Source: CAWJNF01 sp963844235
Lineage (GTDB): Bacteria > Actinomycetota > Thermoleophilia > Gaiellales > Gaiellaceae
Length of the DNA: 64,000 nucleotides
Assembly (NCBI GenBank): GCA_963844235.1
Contig: CAWJNF010000003.1
Coordinates: forward strand, 1 to 64,000
Reading direction: 5' to 3'
The position numbers and the translations under genes were made by a program. The notes under the pieces were generated by a model. That model had not been told where the DNA came from. It did no database searches and saw only the letters and a program-made list of their open reading frames with translations. How positions within the stretch are numbered: position 1 is the stretch's first letter; every line of letters starts with the position of its first letter. Of the stretch, positions 38,969-48,159 are shown one piece after another.

Positions 38969-40960
38969 GTGAAACGTGTCAGGACGGACTTCCCGCGTAC
39001 CCACACGGTGATCGACCACGCCTGGATCCCCATGTCCGACGGCTGCCGGCTGGCCGCGAAGATCTGGCTGCCGGACAACGCGGAGAGCGAGCCGGTGCCG
39101 GCGCTGCTCGAGTACATCCCCTACCGGGGGAGTGACTGGACCGCGGTCGGCGACTCCACGCGCCACGCGTACTTCGCCGGCCACGGCTACGCCTCGGTGC
39201 GGGTGGACATGCGCGGCAGCGGCAACTCCGAGGGTGTGCTGCTGGACGAGTACCTGCCCCAGGAGCAGGAGGACGCCGTCGAGGTGCTCGCCTGGCTCGC
39301 CGACCAGCCCTGGTGCACCGGGGCCACGGGGATGTTGGGGATCTCCTGGGGCGGCTTCAACTCGCTCCAGGTCGCCGCCCGCCGCCCGCCCTCGCTGAAG
39401 GCGATCATCACCCACTGCTCGACCGACGACCGCTACGCCGACGACGTCCACTACATGGGCGGCTGCCTGCTCTCCACGCTCATGCTCTCCTGGGCCTCGA
39501 CGATGCTCTCCATCAACGCCTGGCCGCCCGACCCCGCCGTCGTGGGCGAGTCGTGGCGGGAGCTGTGGTTCCAGCGGCTGGAAGGCAGCCCGCCGTTCAT
39601 CGAGGCCTGGCTCTCGCATCAGCGCCGCGACGACTTCTGGAAACAGGGGTCGGTCTGCGAGGACTACTCGGCGATCGAATGCGCCGTCTACGCCGTCGGC
39701 GGCTGGGCCGACGCGTACCGCAACGCGATCTTCCGCCTCCTCGAAGGGCTGCCCGGGCCGAGAAAGGGGATCATCGGGCCCTGGGGCCACCAGTACCCCG
39801 AAGACGGCGTCCCCGGGCCGGCAATCGGGTTCCTGCAGGAGTCGCTGCGCTGGTGGGACCACTGGCTCAAAGGAATCGACACCGGGATAATGGAGGAGCC
39901 GATGGTCCGCTCCTGGATGCAGGAATGGATTCCGCCGGCGCCGTTCGCCGCCGAGTGGCCGGGGCGCTGGGTCGGCGATCCGTCGTGGCCCTCCCCCGAC
40001 GTAACGAACAGCGAAACGCCGCTTGCGTTCCCGCTGGGCTCGATCACCGGCTCCGCGGCAGCGGGAGCCGACGCGGGTGCCTGGTGCGGCTTCGGGGCCC
40101 CGGGCGACCCCGCCCTCGACCAGCGAGCCGAGGATGGTGTCTCTCTCTGCCATACCTCCGAGCCGCTCGCAGAGCGCGTCGAGATCCTCGGCTTCCCCGA
40201 GGTGGTGCTGACGCTCGCGAGCGACCGGCCGGCGGCTCTCGTCTGCGTACGGCTGTGCGACGTCGCCCCGGACGGCTCCTCGCTGCTCGTCAGCCGCGGG
40301 CTGCTCAACCTCACCCACCGCGACAGCCACGAGCGGCCGGAGCCCCTCGTCGCCGGCGAGCGCTACACCGTCACCGTGCGCCTCAATTCGATCGCGCATG
40401 CGTTCGCCCCCGGTCACCGCCTGCGGATCGCCGTCTCCCCCACGTACTGGCCGTGGGTCTGGCCCTCGCCGGACCCCGTCAACCTCACCGTCGAGGACGG
40501 CCTGCTGCGACTGCCGGCGCGGGCCCCGCAGCCGGACGATGACCGGCTCGCCGCGTTCGAGGCGCCGGAAGCTGCCGAGGCGATCGCGTCCGAGCTCGAG
40601 CCGATGCCCGGCTACGGCCGCGTCGTCAAGCACGACGTTGCGACCGATCGTTACGAGATCACGTGGGGTCAGGACTTCCGGCACGGGACGAGGAAGCTCC
40701 TCGGGAGCGGGATCGAGATCGGCGTGCAGGGCCTGGACACGTTCTCGATCGTCGAAGGCCGTCCCCTGTCGGCCGAGACTCGCTCGGAATGGAGCGCGAC
40801 CATCGCGCGCGATGACTGGCGGGTCCGCATCGAGGTGGAGACCAGCCTCTCGGCCGACGCCGAAGCCTTCCACGTGACGAACGCCCTGGAGGCATACGAG
40901 GGCGAGGCCCGGGTGTTCACGAGAGCCCAGACGCTCGCCGTGCCACGCGACCTCGTGTGA
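38969..40960 (+). CDS. CocE/NonD-family hydrolase
   Basis: 663 residues from GTG 38969 with GAGGAG upstream. Triad: Ser about 126 (MLGISWGGFNSLQ), Asp about 248 (VGGWADAYRNAI), His about 274 (IGPWGHQYPEDG). Early part reads WIPMSDGCRLAAKIWLPDNA and EYIPYRGSDWTAVGDSTRHA. It keeps the C-terminal domain LRIAVSPTYWPWVWPSPDPV and ends TLAVPRDLV. It is close in sequence to the next gene, which follows after 10 nt, so the two arose by tandem duplication. Like the others it should hydrolyse an ester or amide bond in the cytosol; substrate unknown. Confidence 0.9.
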   Translation: MKRVRTDFPRTHTVIDHAWIPMSDGCRLAAKIWLPDNAESEPVPALLEYIPYRGSDWTAVGDSTRHAYFAGHGYASVRVDMRGSGNSEGVLLDEYLPQEQEDAVEVLAWLADQPWCTGATGMLGISWGGFNSLQVAARRPPSLKAIITHCSTDDRYADDVHYMGGCLLSTLMLSWASTMLSINAWPPDPAVVGESWRELWFQRLEGSPPFIEAWLSHQRRDDFWKQGSVCEDYSAIECAVYAVGGWADAYRNAIFRLLEGLPGPRKGIIGPWGHQYPEDGVPGPAIGFLQESLRWWDHWLKGIDTGIMEEPMVRSWMQEWIPPAPFAAEWPGRWVGDPSWPSPDVTNSETPLAFPLGSITGSAAAGADAGAWCGFGAPGDPALDQRAEDGVSLCHTSEPLAERVEILGFPEVVLTLASDRPAALVCVRLCDVAPDGSSLLVSRGLLNLTHRDSHERPEPLVAGERYTVTVRLNSIAHAFAPGHRLRIAVSPTYWPWVWPSPDPVNLTVEDGLLRLPARAPQPDDDRLAAFEAPEAAEAIASELEPMPGYGRVVKHDVATDRYEITWGQDFRHGTRKLLGSGIEIGVQGLDTFSIVEGRPLSAETRSEWSATIARDDWRVRIEVETSLSADAEAFHVTNALEAYEGEARVFTRAQTLAVPRDLV

Positions 40961-40970
40961 GCAGCCGCTC

Positions 40971-42954
40971 GTGAAGTCGACGCCCGAGCTGCCGCGCCCG
41001 GTACGGGTCCTCGACCCGGTCTGGATCCCGATGTCCGACGGCTGCCGGCTGGCCGCGAAGATCTGGCTGCCCGAGAACGCGGAGAGCGAGCCGGTTCCGG
41101 CACTGCTCGAGTACATCCCGTACCGCAGGGGGGACGGCACAGCCGTCGGCGACTCGACCCGCCACGCCTACTTCGCGGGCCACGGCTACGCCTCGGTGCG
41201 GGTCGACCTGCGCGGCAGCGGCGACTCCGACGGGGTCCTCCTCGACGAGTACCTGCCCCAGGAGCAGGACGATGCCGTCGAGGTGCACGCCTGGCTCGCC
41301 GCCCAGCCCTGGTGCACCGGTGCCACGGGGATGTTCGGGATCTCCTGGGGCGGCTTCAACTCGCTCCAGGTCGCCGCCCGGAGGCCGCCATCGCTGAAGG
41401 CGATCGTCACGATCTGCTCCACGGACGACCGCTACGCGGACGACGTCCATTACATGGGCGGCTGCCTGCTCGGGGTCGAGGCGCTGTCGTGGGCTGCCAC
41501 GATGCTCGCGTTCAACGCGCGGCCTCCGGATCCGGCCGCCGTCGGTGAGCGGTGGCGGGAGCTTTGGCTGGAGCGCCTCGACGGCAGTCCGCCGTTCATC
41601 GAGGCCTGGCTCTCGCACCAGCTGCGCGACTCCTACTGGAAGCAGGGCTCGGTGTGCGAGGACTACTCGGCGATCGAATGCGCCGTCTACGCCGTCGGGG
41701 GCTGGGCCGACCCGTACCGGAACACCGTCCTGCGCCTCCTCGAAGGCCTGCCGGGACCGCGCAAAGGCCTGATCGGCCCGTGGTCGCACAACTACCCGGA
41801 GGACGGCGTTCCCGGTCCGGCGATCGGCTTCCTCCAGGAGGCGCTGCGCTGGTGGGATCACTGGCTCAAGGGGATCGACGCGGGGATCATGGACGAGCCC
41901 ATGCTGCGCGCCTGGATGCAGGAGTCGGCGCCGCCCGCGGCCTTCTACGCCGAGCGACCGGGCCGCTGGGTCGCCGAGCCGAGCTGGCCCGCCGAGCGCG
42001 AGCAGAGGAGCATCCCGCTCGAGCTGCCCGCGGCCGAGCTTCTCGGCGCGCAGGAGCACGGCCTGCTCGCCGGCGACTGGTGCCCGTACGGAGGGCCGGA
42101 GGAGCTCCCCCGACCAGCGGGTCGAGGACGGGCTCTCGCTCTGCTACACCTCGGCCCCGCTCGAGGAGCAGCTCGAGCTGCTGGGCTTCCCGGAGGCCGT
42201 GCTCACCCTCGCCGCCGACCGCCCGCGGGCCCTCGTCTGCGTACGCCTCTGCGACATCGCGCCGGACGGCGCTTCCACCCTCGTCACCCGCGGCCTGCTC
42301 AACCTCACCCACCGCGACGGTCACGAGCAGCCTGCCCCGCTCGACCCGGGCGAGCGCTACACGGTCCGCGTGCGCCTGAGCGCAATCGGGCACGCGTTCC
42401 GGGCCGGCCACCGCGTCCGGGTCGCCGTCTCGCCGACCTACTGGCCGTGGGCCTGGCCCTCTCCGGAGGCGGTCACCCTGACCGTGCACGAGGGGCGGCT
42501 CGAGCTGCCGGTCCGCCCACCCCGGCCCGAGGACGCGGCGCTCGCTCCCTTCGGCCCTCCCGAGGGAGCGGCGGCGATCGAGACCGAGGTTCTGCGCGCG
42601 AAGGAGAGCGGCTGCACGATCGATCACGATGTGGCGACGGGACGCTTCGAGCTCACGTTCGTCCAGGACTACGGCGGGCGGCGGCTACTTCCGAGCGGGA
42701 TCGAGTCGGAGACCACCGGCGCCGACGTGTTCGCGATCGTGGCGGGCGACCCGCTCTCGGCCGGCACGCGCTCCGACCGCTCCACCACCGTCGCCCGCGG
42801 AGACTGGAACGTCCGGGTGGAGACGTCGAGCGTCCTGTCCGCGGACGCGGACTCGTTCCTCGCCACGAGCGCGGTCGAGGCGTTCGAGGGTGACGTGCGC
42901 GTCTTCGCGAAGAGCTGGACTCGGCTACGATCCCGCGCAACCTCGTATAAGCGC
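40971..42954 (+). pseudogene. CocE/NonD-family hydrolase with two frameshifts (tandem copy of 38969 gene)
   Basis: Begins at GTG 40971 and matches the upstream paralogue: WIPMSDGCRLAAKIWLPENA, Ser about 125 (MFGISWGGFNSLQ), Asp about 247 (VGGWADPYRNTV), His about 273 (IGPWSHNYPEDG). At a run of five C near 42108-42112 the frame shifts; the continuation DGLSLCYTSAPLEEQLELLG to PTYWPWAWPSPEAVTLTV runs in another frame. Near 42925-42932 a second shift is needed to reach the family terminus PRNLV and TAA at 42952-42954. Untreated, the protein would lose its C-terminal domain. Either two indel errors or a decaying copy. Confidence 0.75.
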
Positions 42955-42974
42955 TCGCTCTCTGAGGAGGAGCC

Positions 42975-43793
42975 ATGCCAGAGCTGGAGCTGCCCGGCGT
43001 CACCGCGTTCTACGAGCAACTCGGGGACGGCCCCGACCTGTTCTGGCTCGCCGGCGGAGACCAGCCCGGCAGCGACTGGCATGTCTGGCAGACGCCGGCC
43101 TTTTCCGACTTTCGCAACACCACGTACGACGCGCGGGGCGTCGGGCAGACCGTCTCACACACGCCGCCGCCGTGGCCGATGGCGCTGTACGGGGAGGACG
43201 CGGCCGCGCTGATCGAGGCCGTCTGCGAGCCTCCCGTGCTCCTCGTGGGCCTGTCGATGGGCTCGCTGATCGCGCAGCAGGTCGCGCTCGACCGGCCGGA
43301 GCTCGTGCGCTGCGCCGTGCTGATGGGCACGTACGCGCGCGCCACGGGCTACGTCCGCGAATGGGAGGAGGCCGAGGTCGCCTTCCGGCGCGAAGGTGGA
43401 ACCCTCAGCCGGCCGTTCGCGACGGCGCACTACGGCGTCTTCATGTACCCGACGGAGGTGCTCGGCGACGACGAGCTCTGGGCGCAGCTCAAGCCTCTCG
43501 TCGAGCGCGACTACGGCGAGCGCGACGGAGAGGGCCTCGCCGCCCAGTGGGAGGCATGCGTCGAGTTCGACTCATTCGAGCGCCTCCCCGGCTGCCGCGT
43601 CCCACTGCACGTGATCGCCTTCTCGCACGACGTCCAGACGCCGGTGGCCCGTGGCAAGCTCGTGGCCGACACCGCCGCGGACGGCCACCTCCACGTGCTC
43701 GAAGGCCTCGGCCACTGCTCCGCGTTCGGCCACAAGCCTGATGTCGTCAACGCGTGCATCCGCGAGATCGTGGACGCCTATCGCAATCCCTGA
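42975..43793 (+). CDS. Alpha/beta hydrolase (paralogue of 60363 gene)
   Basis: 272 residues from ATG 42975 with GAGGAGGAG close upstream. It reads LFWLAGGDQPGSDWHVWQTP, NTTYDARGVGQTVSHTPPPW, the nucleophile Ser about 94 in LLVGLSMGSLIAQQVALDRP, the C-terminal acid region VIAFSHDVQTPVARGK and the histidine in LEGLGHCSAFGHKPD. It is a small serine hydrolase of the BphD/RsbQ/bromoperoxidase-like type. It follows the frameshifted CocE gene by 20 nt. The CocE-hydrolase pairing recurs at 60363-63216 in opposite gene order. Confidence 0.88.
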   Translation: MPELELPGVTAFYEQLGDGPDLFWLAGGDQPGSDWHVWQTPAFSDFRNTTYDARGVGQTVSHTPPPWPMALYGEDAAALIEAVCEPPVLLVGLSMGSLIAQQVALDRPELVRCAVLMGTYARATGYVREWEEAEVAFRREGGTLSRPFATAHYGVFMYPTEVLGDDELWAQLKPLVERDYGERDGEGLAAQWEACVEFDSFERLPGCRVPLHVIAFSHDVQTPVARGKLVADTAADGHLHVLEGLGHCSAFGHKPDVVNACIREIVDAYRNP

Positions 43794-43823
43794 ACGCCGC
43801 GCGCCGGCGCGCGCCGACCCCCT

Positions 43824-44897
43824 TTACAGCCGGCGGCCGTACTCCTCCCGGTACTCACGTCTCACGACCGGATCGGTGCCGAGATACGCATGCTTGGACA
43901 TGTCGGCCGTGTAGCGGCTGGCGGGCGGGGTGCGGCCGAGCGCCTCGGCGAGGCTGCGCACGTGGTGCGGGCCGGCGCCGCAGCACACCCCGATGTAGCC
44001 GACCCCGAGCTCCTTCGCCTCGCGGCCGAAGTTGGCGATCTCGTAGCGGGTGCAGACGAATGGATCGAGCGCGTCAGGGAACGGCCGGCCGTCGCGACCG
44101 CCGTCGTTGCCCGGGTCGGTGAGGGAGAAGAACGTCTGCTCGGCGTCGGTCGTCCTGTAGGGGACGGGGAGCCCGGCCACGTGGCAGGACACCGCCTCGC
44201 GGATCTCGCGCAGGAGCGGCAGCGTCGTCTGCGGCCCGCGCAGGCAGTTGAGACCCACGACGTCGGCCCCCGCCGCCTCCAGCCGCCGGCACGCCTCGGC
44301 CGCCGTCCAGCCCTCGAACGTCTTCTCACCCTGGGGGATCGCCAGCGTGACGACCACGGGCAGGCCCGTCGGCTTCACGACATCCAGCGCGATGAGCGCT
44401 TCCTGGCCCCACGAGTACGTCTCGGCGACGATGAAGTCGACCCCGGCCTCAACGGCCCACGCGACCTGCTCCTCGAACATCGCCCGCGCGGCCGCCGCGG
44501 ACTCGTCGTCCCCGTCGACGAAGACGTTCGTGTTGCAGATGTCTCCCGCGAAGAGGGCGCCGTACTCGAGGGCGACCTCCTTCGCGAGCGCGAGCGCCTG
44601 GCGGTTGAGCGGCTCGAGCAGGTCCTCCTTGCCGATCACCTTCAGCTTCTCCCGGTGCCCGTAGTACGTGAGCGTCTCGACGACGTCGGATCCGGCCCGA
44701 GCGAACTCGACGTGGAGCTGGCGCACGACGTCCGGGTGCTCGAGCACGACCTCCGGGACGAAGCCGCCGGCCTGGAGATACCCTCGCCGCTCGAGCTCGA
44801 ACAGGTAGCCCTCGGCGCAGATGACCGGGCCGACCTCGAGCCGCTCGAGCAGCCCGGTCCGCCCGCCGTCCTTCTCTTGTGCAGTGTCTTGTGGCAT
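43824..44897 (-). CDS. BHMT-like / homocysteine S-methyltransferase-family protein (copy 2)
   Basis: About 357 residues from ATG 44897. It is a close paralogue of copy 1 at 34825: PVICAEGYLFELERRGYLQA, SDVVETLTYYGHREKLKVIG, FAGDICNTNVFVDGDDES, GADVVGLNCLRGPQTTLPLL, and GYIGVCCGAGPHHVRSLAEA with the paired zinc cysteines. The last 30 residues (YTADMSKHAYLGTDPVVRRE) also match copy 1. It stands alone between convergent alpha/beta hydrolase and divergent flavoprotein genes. Repeated TTGTGCA motifs lie over and just upstream of its start. Substrate unknown. Confidence 0.85.
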   Translation of the reverse strand: MPQDTAQEKDGGRTGLLERLEVGPVICAEGYLFELERRGYLQAGGFVPEVVLEHPDVVRQLHVEFARAGSDVVETLTYYGHREKLKVIGKEDLLEPLNRQALALAKEVALEYGALFAGDICNTNVFVDGDDESAAAARAMFEEQVAWAVEAGVDFIVAETYSWGQEALIALDVVKPTGLPVVVTLAIPQGEKTFEGWTAAEACRRLEAAGADVVGLNCLRGPQTTLPLLREIREAVSCHVAGLPVPYRTTDAEQTFFSLTDPGNDGGRDGRPFPDALDPFVCTRYEIANFGREAKELGVGYIGVCCGAGPHHVRSLAEALGRTPPASRYTADMSKHAYLGTDPVVRREYREEYGRRL

Positions 44898-44940
44898 GGG
44901 CGCTATTGTGCAGCGCCCGCCGCGATGGTGCAACGCCCGC
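44877..44940. promoter_or_regulatory. Candidate operator: three GTGCA-type repeats at the BHMT-like copy 2 start
   Basis: TTGTGCAG occurs at 44877-44884 and 44906-44913, and a third variant GGTGCAAC at 44927-44934. The last two form a longer direct repeat, GTGCARCGCCCGC, spaced exactly 20 bp (two helical turns). They straddle the ATG (44897) of the methyltransferase gene and the 183-nt divergent region to the flavoprotein gene. They could be binding sites for a regulator, but none is encoded next door. Confidence 0.3.
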
Positions 44941-45080
44941 GCGCACGAGCGCAGGCGGTTGCCACGCACGCATCGAGCGGCAGGCGGCTTCCCGCGCAAC
45001 GCTGACCGCCCCGACACATGCGGGCGCGAGCAGACAGAATCCTTTCTGCCAGCCGATTGGAGAGACAGGTCGGTCGCCGT

Positions 45081-47214
45081 ATGGCTCGCGAATCGCGCCA
45101 TGACATCCTCTTCGAGCCGGTTCGAATCGGGCCGAAGCTCCTTCGCAATCGCTTCTTCCAGGTGCCCCACTGCACCGGATTCGGCACTGACAAGCCGGGA
45201 ATGCAGGCACGCTTCCGTGCGGTCAAGGCCGAGGGCGGTTGGGCTGCGGTGTGCACGGAGATCTGCTCCGTCCATCCCGAGACCGATCGCGCGCCTCAGC
45301 CGCTCGGGCGCCTCTGGGACGACGACGACGTGAGGAACCTCGCCCCGATGTGCGAGCAGGTGCATGCCTTTGGATCGCTGGCCGGGGCCGAGCTCTTCCA
45401 CGCCGGGCCGCACGTCGATGGCACGCTCAGCCGCGAGGCGCCTGGAGGGCCGAGCCAGCTACCGTCGGATGCCTTTCCACTGACGTACCCACGCGCGATG
45501 AGCAAGCCAGAGATCCGCGAGGTGCAGGGCTTCTACGTGGCCGCGGCGAGACGCGCGCGCACGGCCGGCTTCGACATCGTCTACGTCTACGGCGCCCATG
45601 GGTACCTGCCCCTCCAGTTCCTTTCACCGTTCTACAACCAGCGCACGGACGAGTACGGCGGCCCGCTCGGCAACCGAGCGCGCTTCTGGCTGGAGACGCT
45701 CGAGCAGGTGCGTGACGCGGTCGGAAGCGACTGCGCGATCGCCGCCCGCCTCGCGGTCGCGGCCCGCGGGCCGGCGGGAGTCGAGCTCGACGAGGCGCTT
45801 CAGTTCGTCCAGCTCGCCGACCACCTCGTGGATCTGTGGGACGTCAACGTGAGCTCGATCGCCGAAGGCTGGAACGACATGACTCCGTCGCGGCTGTTTC
45901 CGGAGGGCTCCCAGCTCGAGTCGACGGCGCGAGTACGGGAGGCGACGGCGAAGCCGATCGTCGGCGTCGGGCGCCTCACGAGCCCCGACCGGATGGCCGA
46001 GATCGTTCGCTCGGGGGTCTGGGACCTGATCGGCGCCGCCCGCCCGTCGATCGCCGACCCGTTCCTACCGAGCAAGATCGAGGAGGGCCGCTACGACGAG
46101 ATCCGCGAGTGCATCGGCTGCAACGTCTGCCTCTCGCGGACGCTCGCCACCGGGCAGATCGCCTGCACGCAGAACGCGACAGCCGGGGAGGAGTACCGTC
46201 GCGGCTGGCATCCGGAGCGTTTCGAGCGCGCCCGCAACGCCGATCGGGACATTCTCGTCGTCGGCGCGGGCGCGGCGGGAATGGAGTGCGCGGTCGTGCT
46301 CGGAAAGCGGGGCTTCCGGCGGGTGCACCTCGTCGACGCCTCGCCTGGACCTCGGCGGCTACGCGGCACTCGCCGCGCGCTTGCCGGGACTCGGCGAGTG
46401 GGCGCGCGTCGTCAGCTGGCGGGAGCTCCAGCTTGCGAAGCTGGCCAATGTCGAGATTGGGACGGGCGTCAGGCTCGATCGCCAGGCGGTGCTCGAGTAC
46501 GGCGCCGACATCGTCGTCCTCGCGACCGGCGCCCGCTGGGCCGCTGACGGGCTGAACCACGTCACCCACGCCGCGATTCCGGGCGCGCCCGCCCCGCACG
46601 TCCTGACGCCCGAGGACGTCCTGGCGGCTCCCCGACCGCCAGAGGGGGAATGCCTCGTCTACGACTGCGAGGGCTACTTCGTCGGCGTCGGGCTCGCCGA
46701 GCTGCTGGCGGCTGCGGGCGCACGCGTTCGCCTCGTGACGCCGCTTCTCGTCGTCGCGCCCTACCTCGACCGGACGCTCGAAGGCCAGCCGGTGCGCGAG
46801 CGCCTCGCCGAGCTCGGCTGCGAGCTCGAGCCCGACACGGAGCTTGTGTCGATCGGTCGAGACTCCTGCATCCTGCGAAGGTACGGGCAAGCGCGCGAGG
46901 TTGCGGCGAGCACCGTTGTCCTGGCCAGCGCTCGGCGCTCGAACGACGGCCTGCAGCGGGAGCTCCGGAACGAGCCGACGGCTCTCGAGCGCAGCGGGGT
47001 CGAGGCGCTCTACGCGATCGGCGACTGCGTCGCGCCTCGCCTCATCGCCGACTGCATCTTCGACGGCCACCGGCTGGCGCGCGAGCTCGACTCGCCGAAT
47101 CCGGCCCGCCCGCTTCCGTTCATCCGGGAGCGGCACCTGCACGTGACGGCGCCGAGCGTATCCCCCGAGCACGCGCCCGCGTTCTCCGGCGCGATCCGTG
47201 GACGGAGCTTGTAG
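45081..47214 (+). pseudogene. Trimethylamine-dehydrogenase-like NADH:flavin oxidoreductase, frameshifted
   Basis: Starts at ATG 45081. The N-terminal old-yellow-enzyme barrel includes VRIGPKLLRNRFFQVPHCTG, FHAGPHVDGTLSREAPGGPS, YGAHGYLPLQFLSPFYNQRT and DEYGGPLGNRARFWLETLEQ. The 4Fe-4S site starts at Cys about 344 (CIGCNVCLSRTLATGQIAC). Then comes the NAD(P)/FAD half, ILVVGAGAAGMECAVVLGKR. Near 46346-46348 one extra G breaks the frame; after it LDLGGYAALAARLPGLGEWA continues to RGRSL at 47214. Repaired length is about 710 residues, as in TMADH-type proteins that oxidatively demethylate amines or reduce enoates. Confidence 0.78.
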
Positions 47215-47226
47215 CGGGCGCTGGCC

Positions 47227-48159
47227 TCAGCCGGCGAAGACGGCGAGCGGCATCGCCATCGAGACGTTCCAGACGCCGGCGTCGACGACCTCGAGGATCT
47301 TGAGGTCACCGGCCACGCTGCAGAGGACGTACGCGTGCTCGCGCGAGAGCCCGTGCTCGTCTACGAGCCACTCGATCATCGCCCGCACGGCCTCCTTCGC
47401 CCCCTCCATCAGGTCGGGCGAGATACCCATCGTCGCGTGGTACCCGCCGGCCGCGGCCGCCACGGCGAGCGGGCCCGGCGGCGTCGTGAAGGCGGGCGCC
47501 GCGATCGAGCGCTTGCGCAGGTGGAAGCGGAGCGTCGCCTTCATCGCGCACTCGATCGCGCTGACGCACACCTCGCCGTCTCCCTGGGCCGCGTGCGGGT
47601 CGCCGCAGGAGAAGAGCGCGCCCCGGCAGAGCACCGGGAGCCACAGGGTCGACCCCTCGGTGAGGTGGCGGTTGTCCATGTTGCCGCCGCCTCGATGTGG
47701 AGGGAAGGGCAGGTGGACGTCCGGCTCGTCGATGCAGTTCCCCATCGTGCCCAGAAACGGCGTCAGCGGCACGTCGACTCCGGGCGCGAGCGTCGCCCGT
47801 CCGCCGCGCCGAAGATCCCAGGACATCAGGTAGCCGTCCGGGAAGTCCTCCGCGAGCAGCCCGAGCTCGGGCAGGAACGCGGTCCAGCCCCACTCGCCGT
47901 GCTCGAGCGAGAGAATCTCGATCTCGAGCGTGTCTCCGGGCTCCGCGCCCTCGACCGACACGGGGCCGGAGAGGTTGTAGATGGTGTCGAAGTCGAGCAC
48001 GGTCTCCTCGAAGCTGGCTCCCTCGAGGACCTGGCCGTCGCCGGCCATGAGCAGATCGAAGTGCACGGTGTCTCCGGACTCGATGACCAGGACCGGCGCG
48101 AGGTCCCGATCCCAGGCGTGGTGGATCAGGCCGGGGTCGATGACATGCTCCCTCGCCAT
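47227..48159 (-). CDS. Acetamidase/formamidase-family protein
   Basis: About 310 residues from ATG 48159, which overlaps the stop of the FAD enzyme gene. Family landmarks: GLIHHAWDRDLAPVLVIESG, DTVHFDLLMAGDGQVLEGAS, GTMGNCIDEPDVHLPFPPHR, GGGNMDNRHLTEGSTLWLPV, FSCGDPHAAQGDGEVCVSAI, and ATMGISPDLMEGAKEAVRAM. It hydrolyses small amides such as formamide or acetamide to ammonia. It is the last gene of the long minus-strand operon that starts with the peptide ABC transporter, suggesting the imported compound is an amide or yields one. Confidence 0.9.
   Translation of the reverse strand: MAREHVIDPGLIHHAWDRDLAPVLVIESGDTVHFDLLMAGDGQVLEGASFEETVLDFDTIYNLSGPVSVEGAEPGDTLEIEILSLEHGEWGWTAFLPELGLLAEDFPDGYLMSWDLRRGGRATLAPGVDVPLTPFLGTMGNCIDEPDVHLPFPPHRGGGNMDNRHLTEGSTLWLPVLCRGALFSCGDPHAAQGDGEVCVSAIECAMKATLRFHLRKRSIAAPAFTTPPGPLAVAAAAGGYHATMGISPDLMEGAKEAVRAMIEWLVDEHGLSREHAYVLCSVAGDLKILEVVDAGVWNVSMAMPLAVFAG

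Noticed and set aside
45119..45128. GGTTCGAATC, looking like a tRNA T-arm
   Set aside because: It lies inside the conserved coding start of the TMADH-like gene (FEPVRIGPKLL). No acceptor or anticodon stem pairs around it.
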